The notes under the pieces: model-generated | What the model was told of the DNA's origin: nothing | The model's database searches: none | What the model saw: the letters and a program-made list of their open reading frames with translations, nothing else | From: Bog-113 sp965226755 | Lineage (GTDB): Bacteria; Acidobacteriota; Terriglobia; Bryobacterales; Bryobacteraceae | Direction: 5' to 3' | DNA length: 64,000 bases | Assembly (NCBI GenBank): GCA_965226755.1 | Contig: CBDDDT010000003.1 | Coordinates: 496,001 to 560,000, forward strand | Part shown: one piece after another, positions 17,262 through 25,100 of the stretch | Numbering within the stretch: position 1 is the stretch's first letter | How the letters are laid out: each line of letters begins with the position of its first letter | Translations under genes and position numbers: made by a program

Positions 17262-19019
17262 ATGCGCCTTGCCGCCCGCGCGCTTGTGCCGGTCTTTTTC
17301 AGCCTTCCGTTCCTCGCTTTCGCCCAGAACGACGCCGCCCGTCTGCACAAACTTTTCGATGACGATCAGTCCTGGAGGATGCGCAATTACCCCGAAGCCG
17401 CCACCTTTAACGGCTTCCCCGGCGAGAACGATCGATGGACCGATCTGTCCCGCGCCGCCATTGACGCCCGCCGCCATCATCCCGATGAAAACCTGCAAAT
17501 CCTCGCCTCCATCCAGCGTTCCGCTCTGAATGCCGAAGACCAGCTCAACTACGACCTGTTTCGCTGGAACACGGAGCGCCAGATTCAAGCCGGGAAATTT
17601 CCCGAGGAATATCTCGAAATCCTGGACCCCCTCGAAGGCGGCGTTCATAGCGCGGTTCCTATGGTTTTGCAGCACGCTCCCACCCGCACCGTGAAGGATT
17701 ACGAAGACCAGATCGCCCGCCTGCGCAAAGTGAACACGCTTGTCGAACAGAACATCGCATTGCTCCGCGAAGGCCTCGCCAAGGGCATCACCCAGCCCCG
17801 CATCGTTCTGCGCGACATCCCGTCTCAGGTCGATCGTCTGCTGGCCGAGCAGCCTTCCCAGAGCGTCGTGCTCAAAAATTTCCAGCAGTTCCCTGCCGCC
17901 ATCAGCCCCGCCGACCAGGACCGGCTCCGCCGCGAAGCCAACTCCCTGATCGACGGCCAGGTGTACCCGGCTTTTCGTAAATTTCGGGATTTCCTCGTCC
18001 GCGAGTACATCCCTAACTGCCGCGAATCCATCGCCCTTTCCGCGCTTCCCGATGGCGAAGCCTGGTATCGCTACCGCACGCTCGTCCGCACCACCACCGA
18101 TCTGACGCCCCGCCAGATCCACGAAATCGGCGAGCGCGAGGTCAAGCGCATCCGCGGCGAAATGGACAGCACCATCCAGGCCACCGGCTTCCACGGAAGC
18201 TTCGACGCGTTCGTCGCCTTCCTGCGCACCGATCCGCGCTTCTACTACACCCGTCCCGAAGATCTCGTCTCCGGTTATCGCGATATCTGCAAACGCATTG
18301 ACGGGCAATTGCCCAAGCTCTTCGGGAAGCTCCCGCGCACGCCCTACGGAGTCGAACCGATCGACGCCTACAATGCGCCTTCCCAAACCACCGCCTTCTA
18401 CGAGCCGGGCCCCATCGACGGCAGCAGATCCGGCACGTATCGCGTCAACACCTACAAGCTCGATTCGCGTCCCAAGTTCGAGATGGAAGTGCTCTCGTCC
18501 CACGAGTCCGTCCCCGGCCACCATCTCCAGATCGCCCTCGCTCACGAACTGGAAAACGTCCCCGCTTTCCGGCACGAACTGGAAACCACGGCTTTCGTCG
18601 AGGGCTGGGGATTGTACTCGGAAAGCCTCGGCTATGAGATCGGCCTCTATAAAGATCCCTATTCGAAATTCGGACAGCTCAGCTACGATATGTGGCGTGC
18701 CTGCCGCCTCGTCGTGGATACCGGGATGCACGCCCTCGGCTGGACCCGGCAGCAGGCCATCGACTTCATGAAGGCCAACACCGCCCTCACCGAACAGAAC
18801 ATCGTCGTCGAAGTCGACCGCTACATCGCGTGGCCCGGCCAAGCCGACGCTTACAAAATCGGCCAGCTCAAAATCCGCGAACTGCGCACCCGCGCCGAAC
18901 AGAAGCTCGGCCCGAAGTTCGATGAACGCCGGTTCCACGACGAGGTCCTCGGCGCCGGCGCGCTTCCTCTCGATATCCTCGAGCGCCGCGTCGACGTCTG
19001 GCTGGCCGCTCAACCGTAA
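17262..19019 (+). CDS. DUF885 family metallopeptidase-like exported protein
   Basis: A 585-residue protein with a signal peptide (MRLAARALVPVFFSLPFLAFA). The motif HESVPGHHLQ near residue 420 is the conserved zinc-site pattern of DUF885 proteins, with a downstream Glu in AFVEGWGLYSE as third ligand. Family members are viewed as gluzincin-type carboxypeptidases. The C-terminus (QADAYKIGQLKIRELR) also matches the family. Start ATG 17262 is chosen because it opens the signal peptide; the frame is open further upstream but overlaps the divergent copC gene. Length is normal for the family. Confidence 0.9.
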   Translation: MRLAARALVPVFFSLPFLAFAQNDAARLHKLFDDDQSWRMRNYPEAATFNGFPGENDRWTDLSRAAIDARRHHPDENLQILASIQRSALNAEDQLNYDLFRWNTERQIQAGKFPEEYLEILDPLEGGVHSAVPMVLQHAPTRTVKDYEDQIARLRKVNTLVEQNIALLREGLAKGITQPRIVLRDIPSQVDRLLAEQPSQSVVLKNFQQFPAAISPADQDRLRREANSLIDGQVYPAFRKFRDFLVREYIPNCRESIALSALPDGEAWYRYRTLVRTTTDLTPRQIHEIGEREVKRIRGEMDSTIQATGFHGSFDAFVAFLRTDPRFYYTRPEDLVSGYRDICKRIDGQLPKLFGKLPRTPYGVEPIDAYNAPSQTTAFYEPGPIDGSRSGTYRVNTYKLDSRPKFEMEVLSSHESVPGHHLQIALAHELENVPAFRHELETTAFVEGWGLYSESLGYEIGLYKDPYSKFGQLSYDMWRACRLVVDTGMHALGWTRQQAIDFMKANTALTEQNIVVEVDRYIAWPGQADAYKIGQLKIRELRTRAEQKLGPKFDERRFHDEVLGAGALPLDILERRVDVWLAAQP

Positions 19020-19044
19020 TCTCCATCGGGTACCATGAAGGCAA

Positions 19045-19545
19045 ATGGCGAATAAACTGGAAGAGGCTCTCAGCGCGGCTGCCGCACTCGCCAAAGGCAT
19101 GAGCGTGACGTTCCGGGAGATGATTTCCCCGGACATCACCGAGAACTACCCCGACGAGCCGCCCACCTTCGAGCAGCGCTTTCGCGGCTTGCACGTCCTG
19201 CAGCGCGATGAAAACGGCCTCGAGAAATGCGTCGCCTGCTTCCTCTGCGCCGCCGCGTGCCCCGCCCAGTGCATTTACATCGAAGCCGCCGAGAATACTG
19301 ATCAGGTCCGCATCAGCGGCGGCGAGCGCTACGCCAAGGCCTACAACATCGACTACAACCGCTGCATCTTCTGCGGGTTCTGCGTGGAAGCCTGTCCCAC
19401 CGACGCCATCACTCACGGCCATGGCTTCGAACTCGCCAGCTACAACACTTCCACTCTCGTATACCGCAAGGAAGATCTGCTCGCTCCCATTCCCGCCGGC
19501 GCCCAACCGCCGGTGATCGAAGCGGGCGAACCGGCCGGCCACTAA
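19045..19545 (+). CDS. nuoI: NADH-quinone oxidoreductase subunit I
   Basis: A 166-residue ferredoxin-like subunit of respiratory complex I. Two 4Fe-4S clusters are visible: CVACFLCAAACP near residue 60 and CIFCGFCVEACP near residue 108, with the NuoI-typical segment RYAKAYNIDYNRC between. It would carry electrons in the peripheral arm toward quinone. It lies 25 bases after the peptidase gene and 36 before yceH, with no other nuo gene in the window, so it is a detached nuoI, possibly a second copy. Confidence 0.93.
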   Translation: MANKLEEALSAAAALAKGMSVTFREMISPDITENYPDEPPTFEQRFRGLHVLQRDENGLEKCVACFLCAAACPAQCIYIEAAENTDQVRISGGERYAKAYNIDYNRCIFCGFCVEACPTDAITHGHGFELASYNTSTLVYRKEDLLAPIPAGAQPPVIEAGEPAGH

Positions 19546-19581
19546 ACCGCGCCCTCCCGCGCATTCCGCCCCGCGCCTGTT

Positions 19582-20220
19582 ATGGAACCGATCACCTCAG
19601 CAGAGGCCCGCGTCTTAGGAGCCCTGATCGAAAAAGAGGCCGCCACTCCCGAATACTATCCGCTCTCTTTGAACGCGCTCGTCAACGCCTGTAACCAAAA
19701 GTCCAACCGCTTCCCCATCGTCGATTACGACGAGGCCGATGTCGCCGCCGCCATCGAGCAGCTCAAACGCCAGCGCTTCGCCGCCGTGATCGTCGGGAGC
19801 GGACGCGTCCACAAATACGCGCAGCGCATCTCGGAAACCCTGAACCTCGGGCGCCGGGAACTCGCTGTCCTTTGCGTGCTCCTTCTGCGCGGACCCCAAA
19901 CTCTCGGCGAGATCAAAGACCGCAGCGAGCGCATGTACCCCTTCACCGAACTCGAGGAAACCGAACGCGTTCTGGAGAAAATGGCCCAATGGCCCGGCGC
20001 CGCGCTAGCCGTGAAGCTGCCCCGCCACGCCGGACAAAAGGAAGCCCGCTACACGCATCTGCTTTCCGGCGAACCGCCCCTGGAATCCGAAGCCGAGCCC
20101 GGCGCTCCCGCTCCTCCATCCGGACGCGTCGCCCAGCTCGAAGCCGAAGTCGCCGTTTTGAAAAACGATGTGGCGGACCTGCGCCGCCGCCTCGACGATC
20201 TGGAATCCCAACTCCGCTAA
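19582..20220 (+). CDS. yceH: YceH/DUF480 family protein
   Basis: A 212-residue protein matching UPF0502 (YceH). It begins with EARVLGALIEKEAATPEYYPLSLN in broken form as in the family, and contains GRRELAVLCVLLLRGPQT and ERMYPFTELEE. The fold is two winged-helix domains; the role is unknown. A C-terminal coiled coil (about 178-212, VAQLEAEVAVLKNDVADLRR) is typical. The stop overlaps the stop of the convergent CDF gene by three bases. Confidence 0.9.
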   Translation: MEPITSAEARVLGALIEKEAATPEYYPLSLNALVNACNQKSNRFPIVDYDEADVAAAIEQLKRQRFAAVIVGSGRVHKYAQRISETLNLGRRELAVLCVLLLRGPQTLGEIKDRSERMYPFTELEETERVLEKMAQWPGAALAVKLPRHAGQKEARYTHLLSGEPPLESEAEPGAPAPPSGRVAQLEAEVAVLKNDVADLRRRLDDLESQLR

Positions 20221-21458
20221 ACCAGCCACTTATAAAAGTAGAAGGTCATCCGCGTCGGCCCCGTATTCGTGATTCCGTGCAGTGTGTTCCCCGCGCAGTA
20301 CATCAAGGCGCCCGGGCCCACTTGCGTCACTTTTTCCTCCACCAGAATTTCGCCCGCGCCCTCGGCCACCAGCAGAAACTCTTCCTCCGGATGCTGATGC
20401 GGCGGGTGCGGACTCGCGCCCGGCTCCAGCATCAAGCTTCCCGCCGTCACCGCGCTCAGCAGATCGGTGCGGCCTTCGAAGTACATCCGCACATCGCCGA
20501 AAGTCTCGTGGGTCGTCTTCGTCTCGGTCGTGTTCAACACGGCATCCGGAAGCTTGTCCGCTGGAAGTTCCGGTTGCTCATCTTTTAAGATCCGCTTGCG
20601 GCCGAAAGGCTCGATATGCACCAGCACGTCCGCGATCCCCTGCACGCGCGCCTGCAAGGCCTCTTCCACCCGATGCCCCAGAAAATGCGACGACCGCACC
20701 GTCATCTGCGGATCCACCTCCAGGTGCAGATCCACATGATGCTGCAGCCCCGTCTTTCTTGCGAATACCTTTTCTACGCCGTCCACCCCCGCGACGCTCG
20801 CCGCCACCTCCCGGATCTGCTCCACGAAGGCGTCCGACGGCATGGTATCCATCAACTCGATTCCGGTCTGGTGCGCGATCCGAATCCCCGTCAGGATCAT
20901 GATCAGCCCCACGACGCTGGCCCCGTAATGATCCGCCCTCAGAAAATGCGCCGGGTCGTAAAGTGTAAGCGCCAGAGCACACAGCGCCACCACCGCCGAA
21001 AGCATGTCGACTGAGTCGTTCATCGCGTCCGCCGACAAAGCCGCGCTTCCGATGCGCTGTCCTGTCTTCCATTTCAGCCGCACCATCCAGAGCTTCACCA
21101 CGATCGAAAGCACCAGCGGCCAAACCGCGTAAATCGCCGGGATGCGGCTCACTGACCCGACGCTGGTCAGCGCCTCGATCGAAATTGCCAGGCCGCCGCA
21201 AAACAGCAGCAGGCCCACCGTCAGGCCGCCTAACATTTCGGCGCGCCCGTGCCCGTAGGGATGGTTCGAATCCGCCGGTTTCGCCGCCAGCGTCAGCCCC
21301 AGCCAGACCAGGCCAGACGCCAGCACATCTCCGCTCGATTCAAATCCGTCCGCCAGCAGCGCGGTCGATCCCGAGAAAAGCCCCGCCACGATTTTCACGC
21401 CTGCAAGCGCCGCGCTCACCGCAACACTGACCAGCGCGATTCGTTGCCCTTCGCTCAC
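20217..21458 (-). CDS. Cation diffusion facilitator fused to a C-terminal cupin domain
   Basis: A 413-residue fusion. Residues 1-200 form a six-segment CDF transporter; 205-285 are the cytoplasmic dimerisation domain (VDGVEKVFARKTGLQHHVDLH). Residues 310-413 are a cupin, with PHPPHQHPEEEFLLVAEGAGE as first motif in part and HGITNTG as second, supplying three His and one Glu for a metal. The membrane metal sites look unusual: segment 2 reads ESSGD and segment 5 NDSVD, where FieF-like proteins have DxxxD and HxxxD. The cupin may sense metal or a ligand and gate export. Convergent with yceH. Confidence 0.9.
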   Translation of the reverse strand: MSEGQRIALVSVAVSAALAGVKIVAGLFSGSTALLADGFESSGDVLASGLVWLGLTLAAKPADSNHPYGHGRAEMLGGLTVGLLLFCGGLAISIEALTSVGSVSRIPAIYAVWPLVLSIVVKLWMVRLKWKTGQRIGSAALSADAMNDSVDMLSAVVALCALALTLYDPAHFLRADHYGASVVGLIMILTGIRIAHQTGIELMDTMPSDAFVEQIREVAASVAGVDGVEKVFARKTGLQHHVDLHLEVDPQMTVRSSHFLGHRVEEALQARVQGIADVLVHIEPFGRKRILKDEQPELPADKLPDAVLNTTETKTTHETFGDVRMYFEGRTDLLSAVTAGSLMLEPGASPHPPHQHPEEEFLLVAEGAGEILVEEKVTQVGPGALMYCAGNTLHGITNTGPTRMTFYFYKWLV

Positions 21459-21518
21459 GGTTGTTATTGTATCGCCGGAATCCCCCCGCCGCCCGTTCGC
21501 ACTCGGTCAAAGCCGCGA

Positions 21519-21548
21519 TTGACAAGGGTTTGGATGTCACGCTATAGT
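21519..21548 (+). promoter_or_regulatory. Sigma-70-type promoter of the S1 gene
   Basis: A perfect -35 box TTGACA at 21519-21524 and a -10 box TATAGT at 21543-21548 are 18 bases apart. This would give a 5' leader of about 85 bases before the rpsA start at 21641. Confidence 0.75.
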
Positions 21549-21640
21549 CTCATAACGCATCAATTGTCAGTGGGTTGCTGTCCTGCGTTTGCCTCCTCTC
21601 CGTCGATTTGGGAACCCAGTGACCCGGGGAGCTCTATTCC

Positions 21641-23368
21641 ATGGCCGGGAAAGATATGTTGGGACACCCGACTCTAGCTGCGCCAGCTGAATCGCCGGAG
21701 GACTACGAGCATTTACTCGAAGACTTCAGCCATTTCGCTCCGCCCGCGGAGAACGAGATTCTGCAGGGCCGCGTCCTCAAGGTCACGCCCAAAGACGTAA
21801 TCGTCGATTTCAACTACAAGATCGAAGGCCTCGTCCCGATCGCCCAGTTCACTTCTCCCGCCGGAGAAGTCCGCGTCAAAGCGGGCGACTCCATCGACGT
21901 GATGGTGGATCATCACGGCGAAAAGGTCGAAGGCTATGTACTTCTGTCGCACGAGAAAGCCGCTCGCGTGCGCGTCTGGGCCGATTTGGAAAAGGCCGCC
22001 GCCGACCAGCTCGTCATCTCCGGCCACGTCATCGAACGCGTCAAGGGCGGTCTTTCGGTGGACGTCGGCGTTCCCGCCTTCATGCCCGGCTCCCAGGCCG
22101 ATCCGCGCCCCATCCGCAACCTCGACATTTTCCTGGGCCAGGATATCCCCGTAAAGGTCGTTAAACTGAACCGCCGCCGCGGCAATGTCGTCGTTTCCCG
22201 CAAATTAGCCGTCGAAGAACAGGTCCAGTCTCTTAAATCCTCCACTCTCGAACACCTCCAGGAAGGCGCGGTTCTCACCGGCGTCGTCAAAAACCTCACC
22301 GAATACGGCGCCTTCGTCGATCTTGGCGGCATTGACGGCCTCCTGCATATCACGGACATGACCCACGGCCGCATCGCCCATCCCTCGGAAATGATTCACC
22401 CCGGCGATGCGCTAACCCTCGTGGTCCTCAAGTACGATCCCGCCAAGGAGCGCATTTCCCTCGGCCTGAAGCAGCTTGCCCCGGATCCCTGGGAAGGCGT
22501 CGAGGAGCGTTACGCGCCCGGCAATCGCGTCGTCGGCCGCGTCGTCAATGTGGCCGATTACGGCGCCTTCATCGAACTCGAGCCCGGCGTCGAAGGTCTC
22601 ATTCACGTCAGCGAAATGAGCTGGTCCCGCCGCATGAAGCATCCCTCCAAAGTCGTCCGCAACGGCGATCAGGTCGAAGCCGTGGTCCTCGACGTCCACC
22701 CCAAGGAACGCCGCATCTCCCTCGGCTTCAAACAGCTCGAAGCCAACCCCTGGACCACCATCGAACAGCGTTACAGCATTGGCTCCGTCGTCGAAGGCCG
22801 CGTCCGGAACATGACCGATTTCGGCGCTTTCATCGAAATCGAGGAGGGCATTGACGGCCTGGTCCATGTCTCCGATCTTTCCTGGACCAAGCGCGTCAAG
22901 CATCCCTCCGAAGTCCTGCGCCGGGGCTCCGTCGTCCAAGCCGTGATTCTGGGCATCGACGCCGCCAATAAACGGCTCTCTCTCGGGATCAAGCAACTGC
23001 AGCCGGATGCCTGGGAAACCTACTTCCAGCAGCACAATGTGAACGATCTGGTCCAGGGTCCCGTCTGCCGGCTGGCCGGCTTCGGCGCCTTCATCACCCT
23101 CGCCGAGGGCGTGGAAGGCCTTTGTCACTTCTCCGAAATACCTGGTTTTTCAGGCCGCAAGGGCGATCCCGCGCCTGTCGCCGTCGGCCAGGATCTCACT
23201 CTCAAAATCATTCGTATGAATGAGGGCGAACGCAAAATCGGCCTCAGTCTCAAGGCTGTCGCGTCGGAGGAAGAACGCTCCCGCTTCGAAGATTATCAGC
23301 GCAAGGCCGCCGCGGCCACCTCCAACATGGAGGATTTTATGGCGGCGCGCACGGCCGGCGACAGCTAG
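21641..23368 (+). CDS. rpsA: 30S ribosomal protein S1
   Basis: A 575-residue protein with six S1 RNA-binding domains, at about residues 40-105, 125-190, 210-280, 295-365, 380-450 and 465-540. The last four are close copies, each with the pattern GAFVDL/GAFIEL and ending ISLG(L/F)KQL. S1 binds mRNA on the small subunit and helps initiation. GGGGAG lies 10 bases before the ATG. A clear promoter lies upstream, and the gene is followed by HU. Length agrees with known S1 proteins. Confidence 0.95.
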   Translation: MAGKDMLGHPTLAAPAESPEDYEHLLEDFSHFAPPAENEILQGRVLKVTPKDVIVDFNYKIEGLVPIAQFTSPAGEVRVKAGDSIDVMVDHHGEKVEGYVLLSHEKAARVRVWADLEKAAADQLVISGHVIERVKGGLSVDVGVPAFMPGSQADPRPIRNLDIFLGQDIPVKVVKLNRRRGNVVVSRKLAVEEQVQSLKSSTLEHLQEGAVLTGVVKNLTEYGAFVDLGGIDGLLHITDMTHGRIAHPSEMIHPGDALTLVVLKYDPAKERISLGLKQLAPDPWEGVEERYAPGNRVVGRVVNVADYGAFIELEPGVEGLIHVSEMSWSRRMKHPSKVVRNGDQVEAVVLDVHPKERRISLGFKQLEANPWTTIEQRYSIGSVVEGRVRNMTDFGAFIEIEEGIDGLVHVSDLSWTKRVKHPSEVLRRGSVVQAVILGIDAANKRLSLGIKQLQPDAWETYFQQHNVNDLVQGPVCRLAGFGAFITLAEGVEGLCHFSEIPGFSGRKGDPAPVAVGQDLTLKIIRMNEGERKIGLSLKAVASEEERSRFEDYQRKAAAATSNMEDFMAARTAGDS

Positions 23369-23396
23369 TCCGCCCGGCGCTTTTCCCGCGCCGCGA

Positions 23397-23426
23397 TTGC
23401 CAAACGGCGTCCGTTCACGCGATACT
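23397..23426 (+). promoter_or_regulatory. Possible promoter of the HU gene
   Basis: TTGCCA at 23397-23402 and GATACT at 23421-23426 are 18 bases apart. They match the sigma-70 consensus at 5 of 6 and 4 of 6 positions and lie 58 bases before the HU start. Confidence 0.4.
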
Positions 23427-23483
23427 GTGGAAGCGCTAATCCACTGACATGACATTACTTAATCTGAAGCGCCGGAGCGCGCG

Positions 23484-23816
23484 GTGACCAAAGCCGACCT
23501 GATTGAAGAAGTCTCGCGCGTCGTCGAGATGACCCGGAAAGAATCCGAAGTCATCGTCGAGGCCATCTTCGACAGCATCGTCAAATCGCTGCGCACGGGC
23601 GACAAGATCGAGATTCGCGGCTTCGGCAGCTTCCGCACCCGCCAGCGCCAGCCCCGCGTCGGCCGCAATCCCAAAACCGGCACGCGCGTGGAAGTCCCCG
23701 CGAAGAAAATTCCCTACTTCAAACCCAGTAAGGAATTGAAGGACGTGGTCAACAACTCGGCCGATCACCCCGATTCTTCCGGCGGCGAATCCGGTTCCCT
23801 GCCCGACGATCTCTAA
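23484..23816 (+). CDS. HU/IHF-family DNA-binding protein
   Basis: A 110-residue nucleoid protein. It begins TKADLIEEVS and has the conserved core GDKIEIRGFGSFRTRQR and the DNA-binding arm GRNPKTGTRVEVPAKK with the intercalating proline. The last 20 residues form an acidic, Ser/Gly-rich tail longer than in E. coli HU. The start is GTG at 23484. It lies just downstream of rpsA, a linkage also seen for IHF-beta genes, and 5 bases before the HIT gene. Confidence 0.93.
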   Translation: MTKADLIEEVSRVVEMTRKESEVIVEAIFDSIVKSLRTGDKIEIRGFGSFRTRQRQPRVGRNPKTGTRVEVPAKKIPYFKPSKELKDVVNNSADHPDSSGGESGSLPDDL

Positions 23817-23821
23817 TCCGC

Positions 23822-24325
23822 ATGGACCACCTCTGGAGTCCATGGCGTTTTCAATTCATTAGCGAAGGCCCCCCGAAAGACGGTTGTGTATTCTGCCGCG
23901 TCGCCCAGGATCCGCAAAACGATGAGAAAAACCTGGTCGTCCACCGCGCCGCCCGCAACTTCGTCGTCCTGAACCTCTATCCCTACACCGCCGGCCACGT
24001 CCTGATCGTCCCCTACCAGCACGCCGCCGCTCTCCACGAAACTCCGCCCGAAACCACGGCCGAGCTTATGCTTCTCACCCGTCACGTCGAAACCGCCCTC
24101 ACTCGCGCCTACCGCCCCGACGGCCTCAACCTCGGCATGAATCTCGGTTCCGCCGCCGGAGCGGGCATCGCCGGACACCTCCACATGCACGTTCTCCCGC
24201 GCTGGCGGGGCGACGCCAACTTCCTCAGCACCATCGGCGAAACCCGCGTGCTCCCCGAAGAACTCCCCGTAACCTGGCGCAAGCTCAAGGACCAGTTCGC
24301 CGCTCTCCCCCCATCCCCGGCGTGA
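23822..24325 (+). CDS. HIT family hydrolase (AP4A phosphorylase-like)
   Basis: A 167-residue histidine-triad protein. The triad HLHMHVLPRW lies near residue 118, and an early CVFC (residues 19-22) is the first half of the zinc site found in this branch. Such proteins cleave nucleotide phosphoanhydrides, for example diadenosine tetraphosphate. N-terminal MDHLWSPWRFQFI is typical of the AP4A phosphorylase-like group. It follows HU by 5 bases and is probably cotranscribed. Confidence 0.92.
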   Translation: MDHLWSPWRFQFISEGPPKDGCVFCRVAQDPQNDEKNLVVHRAARNFVVLNLYPYTAGHVLIVPYQHAAALHETPPETTAELMLLTRHVETALTRAYRPDGLNLGMNLGSAAGAGIAGHLHMHVLPRWRGDANFLSTIGETRVLPEELPVTWRKLKDQFAALPPSPA

Positions 24326-24340
24326 TAGTCTCTTGAACGC

Positions 24341-25099
24341 ATGTTGGCTGAGCTCATTGCCGAGTTCCTTGGCACCTTTGTTCTGATCACCTTCGGCGCC
24401 GGCGTAGTCGCCATGGTGACCCTGTTCGGCACCGGCGTTCCTGGCGAAATCGTCCACGGCGGCTATACCAACATCACCATCGGTTGGGGACTCGCCGTCA
24501 CCATGGGCATCTATGTCTCGGGCAAAATCTCCGGCGCCCATCTCAACCCCGCCGTCACCATCGCCCTCGCCGCGTTTCGCGGCTTCCCCTGGCGGAAAGT
24601 CGCGCCCTACATCGCCGTCCAGGTCTTCGGAGCCTTTCTCGCCGCCGCGGTCGTCTTCTGGAACTATCTCCCCGCCTTCCACAAGGCCGACCCCGCGCTT
24701 GACCACACCGCCGGCATCTTCACCACCTTCCCCGCCTTTCCTCAGATCCCTTCGGCCGGCTTCCTCGATCAAGTCATCGGCACCGCGCTCTTGATCTTCA
24801 TGATCTTCGCCATCTCGGACGAGCGCAATCTTCCCACCGGCAACCTCGGCCCGATCCTGGTCGGTCTCGTCGTCGTCGCCATCGGCATGTCCTTCGGCGG
24901 TCTCCACGGCTACGCCATCAACCCCGCCCGCGATTTCGGTCCGCGCCTCTTCACCGTCGTCGCCGGTTTCAAAAACAACGGCCTCACCGACGGCAGCTTC
25001 GTATTCTGGGTTCCCATCGTCGCCCCCATTCTCGGCGGCCTCATCGGCGGCGCCGCCTACGACCTCGGAATCCGCCGGAACCTTCTCAAATCCCTCTGA
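24341..25099 (+). CDS. MIP-family channel, aquaglyceroporin-like
   Basis: A 252-residue channel with six membrane segments. Both half-helix motifs are present: SGAHLNPAVT near residue 67 and GYAINPARDFGPR near residue 190. The Asp after the second NPAR (NPARD) is a mark of glycerol facilitators (GlpF-like). It would pass glycerol or water across the inner membrane. It starts 15 bases after the HIT gene and ends 1 base before the glycosidase gene. Confidence 0.92.
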   Translation: MLAELIAEFLGTFVLITFGAGVVAMVTLFGTGVPGEIVHGGYTNITIGWGLAVTMGIYVSGKISGAHLNPAVTIALAAFRGFPWRKVAPYIAVQVFGAFLAAAVVFWNYLPAFHKADPALDHTAGIFTTFPAFPQIPSAGFLDQVIGTALLIFMIFAISDERNLPTGNLGPILVGLVVVAIGMSFGGLHGYAINPARDFGPRLFTVVAGFKNNGLTDGSFVFWVPIVAPILGGLIGGAAYDLGIRRNLLKSL

Positions 25100-25100
25100 T

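Noticed and set aside
17232..19139. Minus-strand frame of 635 codons
   Set aside because: Antisense to the DUF885 gene, which has a signal peptide and metal motif; the antisense product has no recognisable domain.
21258..21275. GGTTCGAATCC, resembling a tRNA T-arm
   Set aside because: It is within the CDF gene at a conserved His-Pro-Tyr-Gly-His motif and no cloverleaf can be drawn around it.
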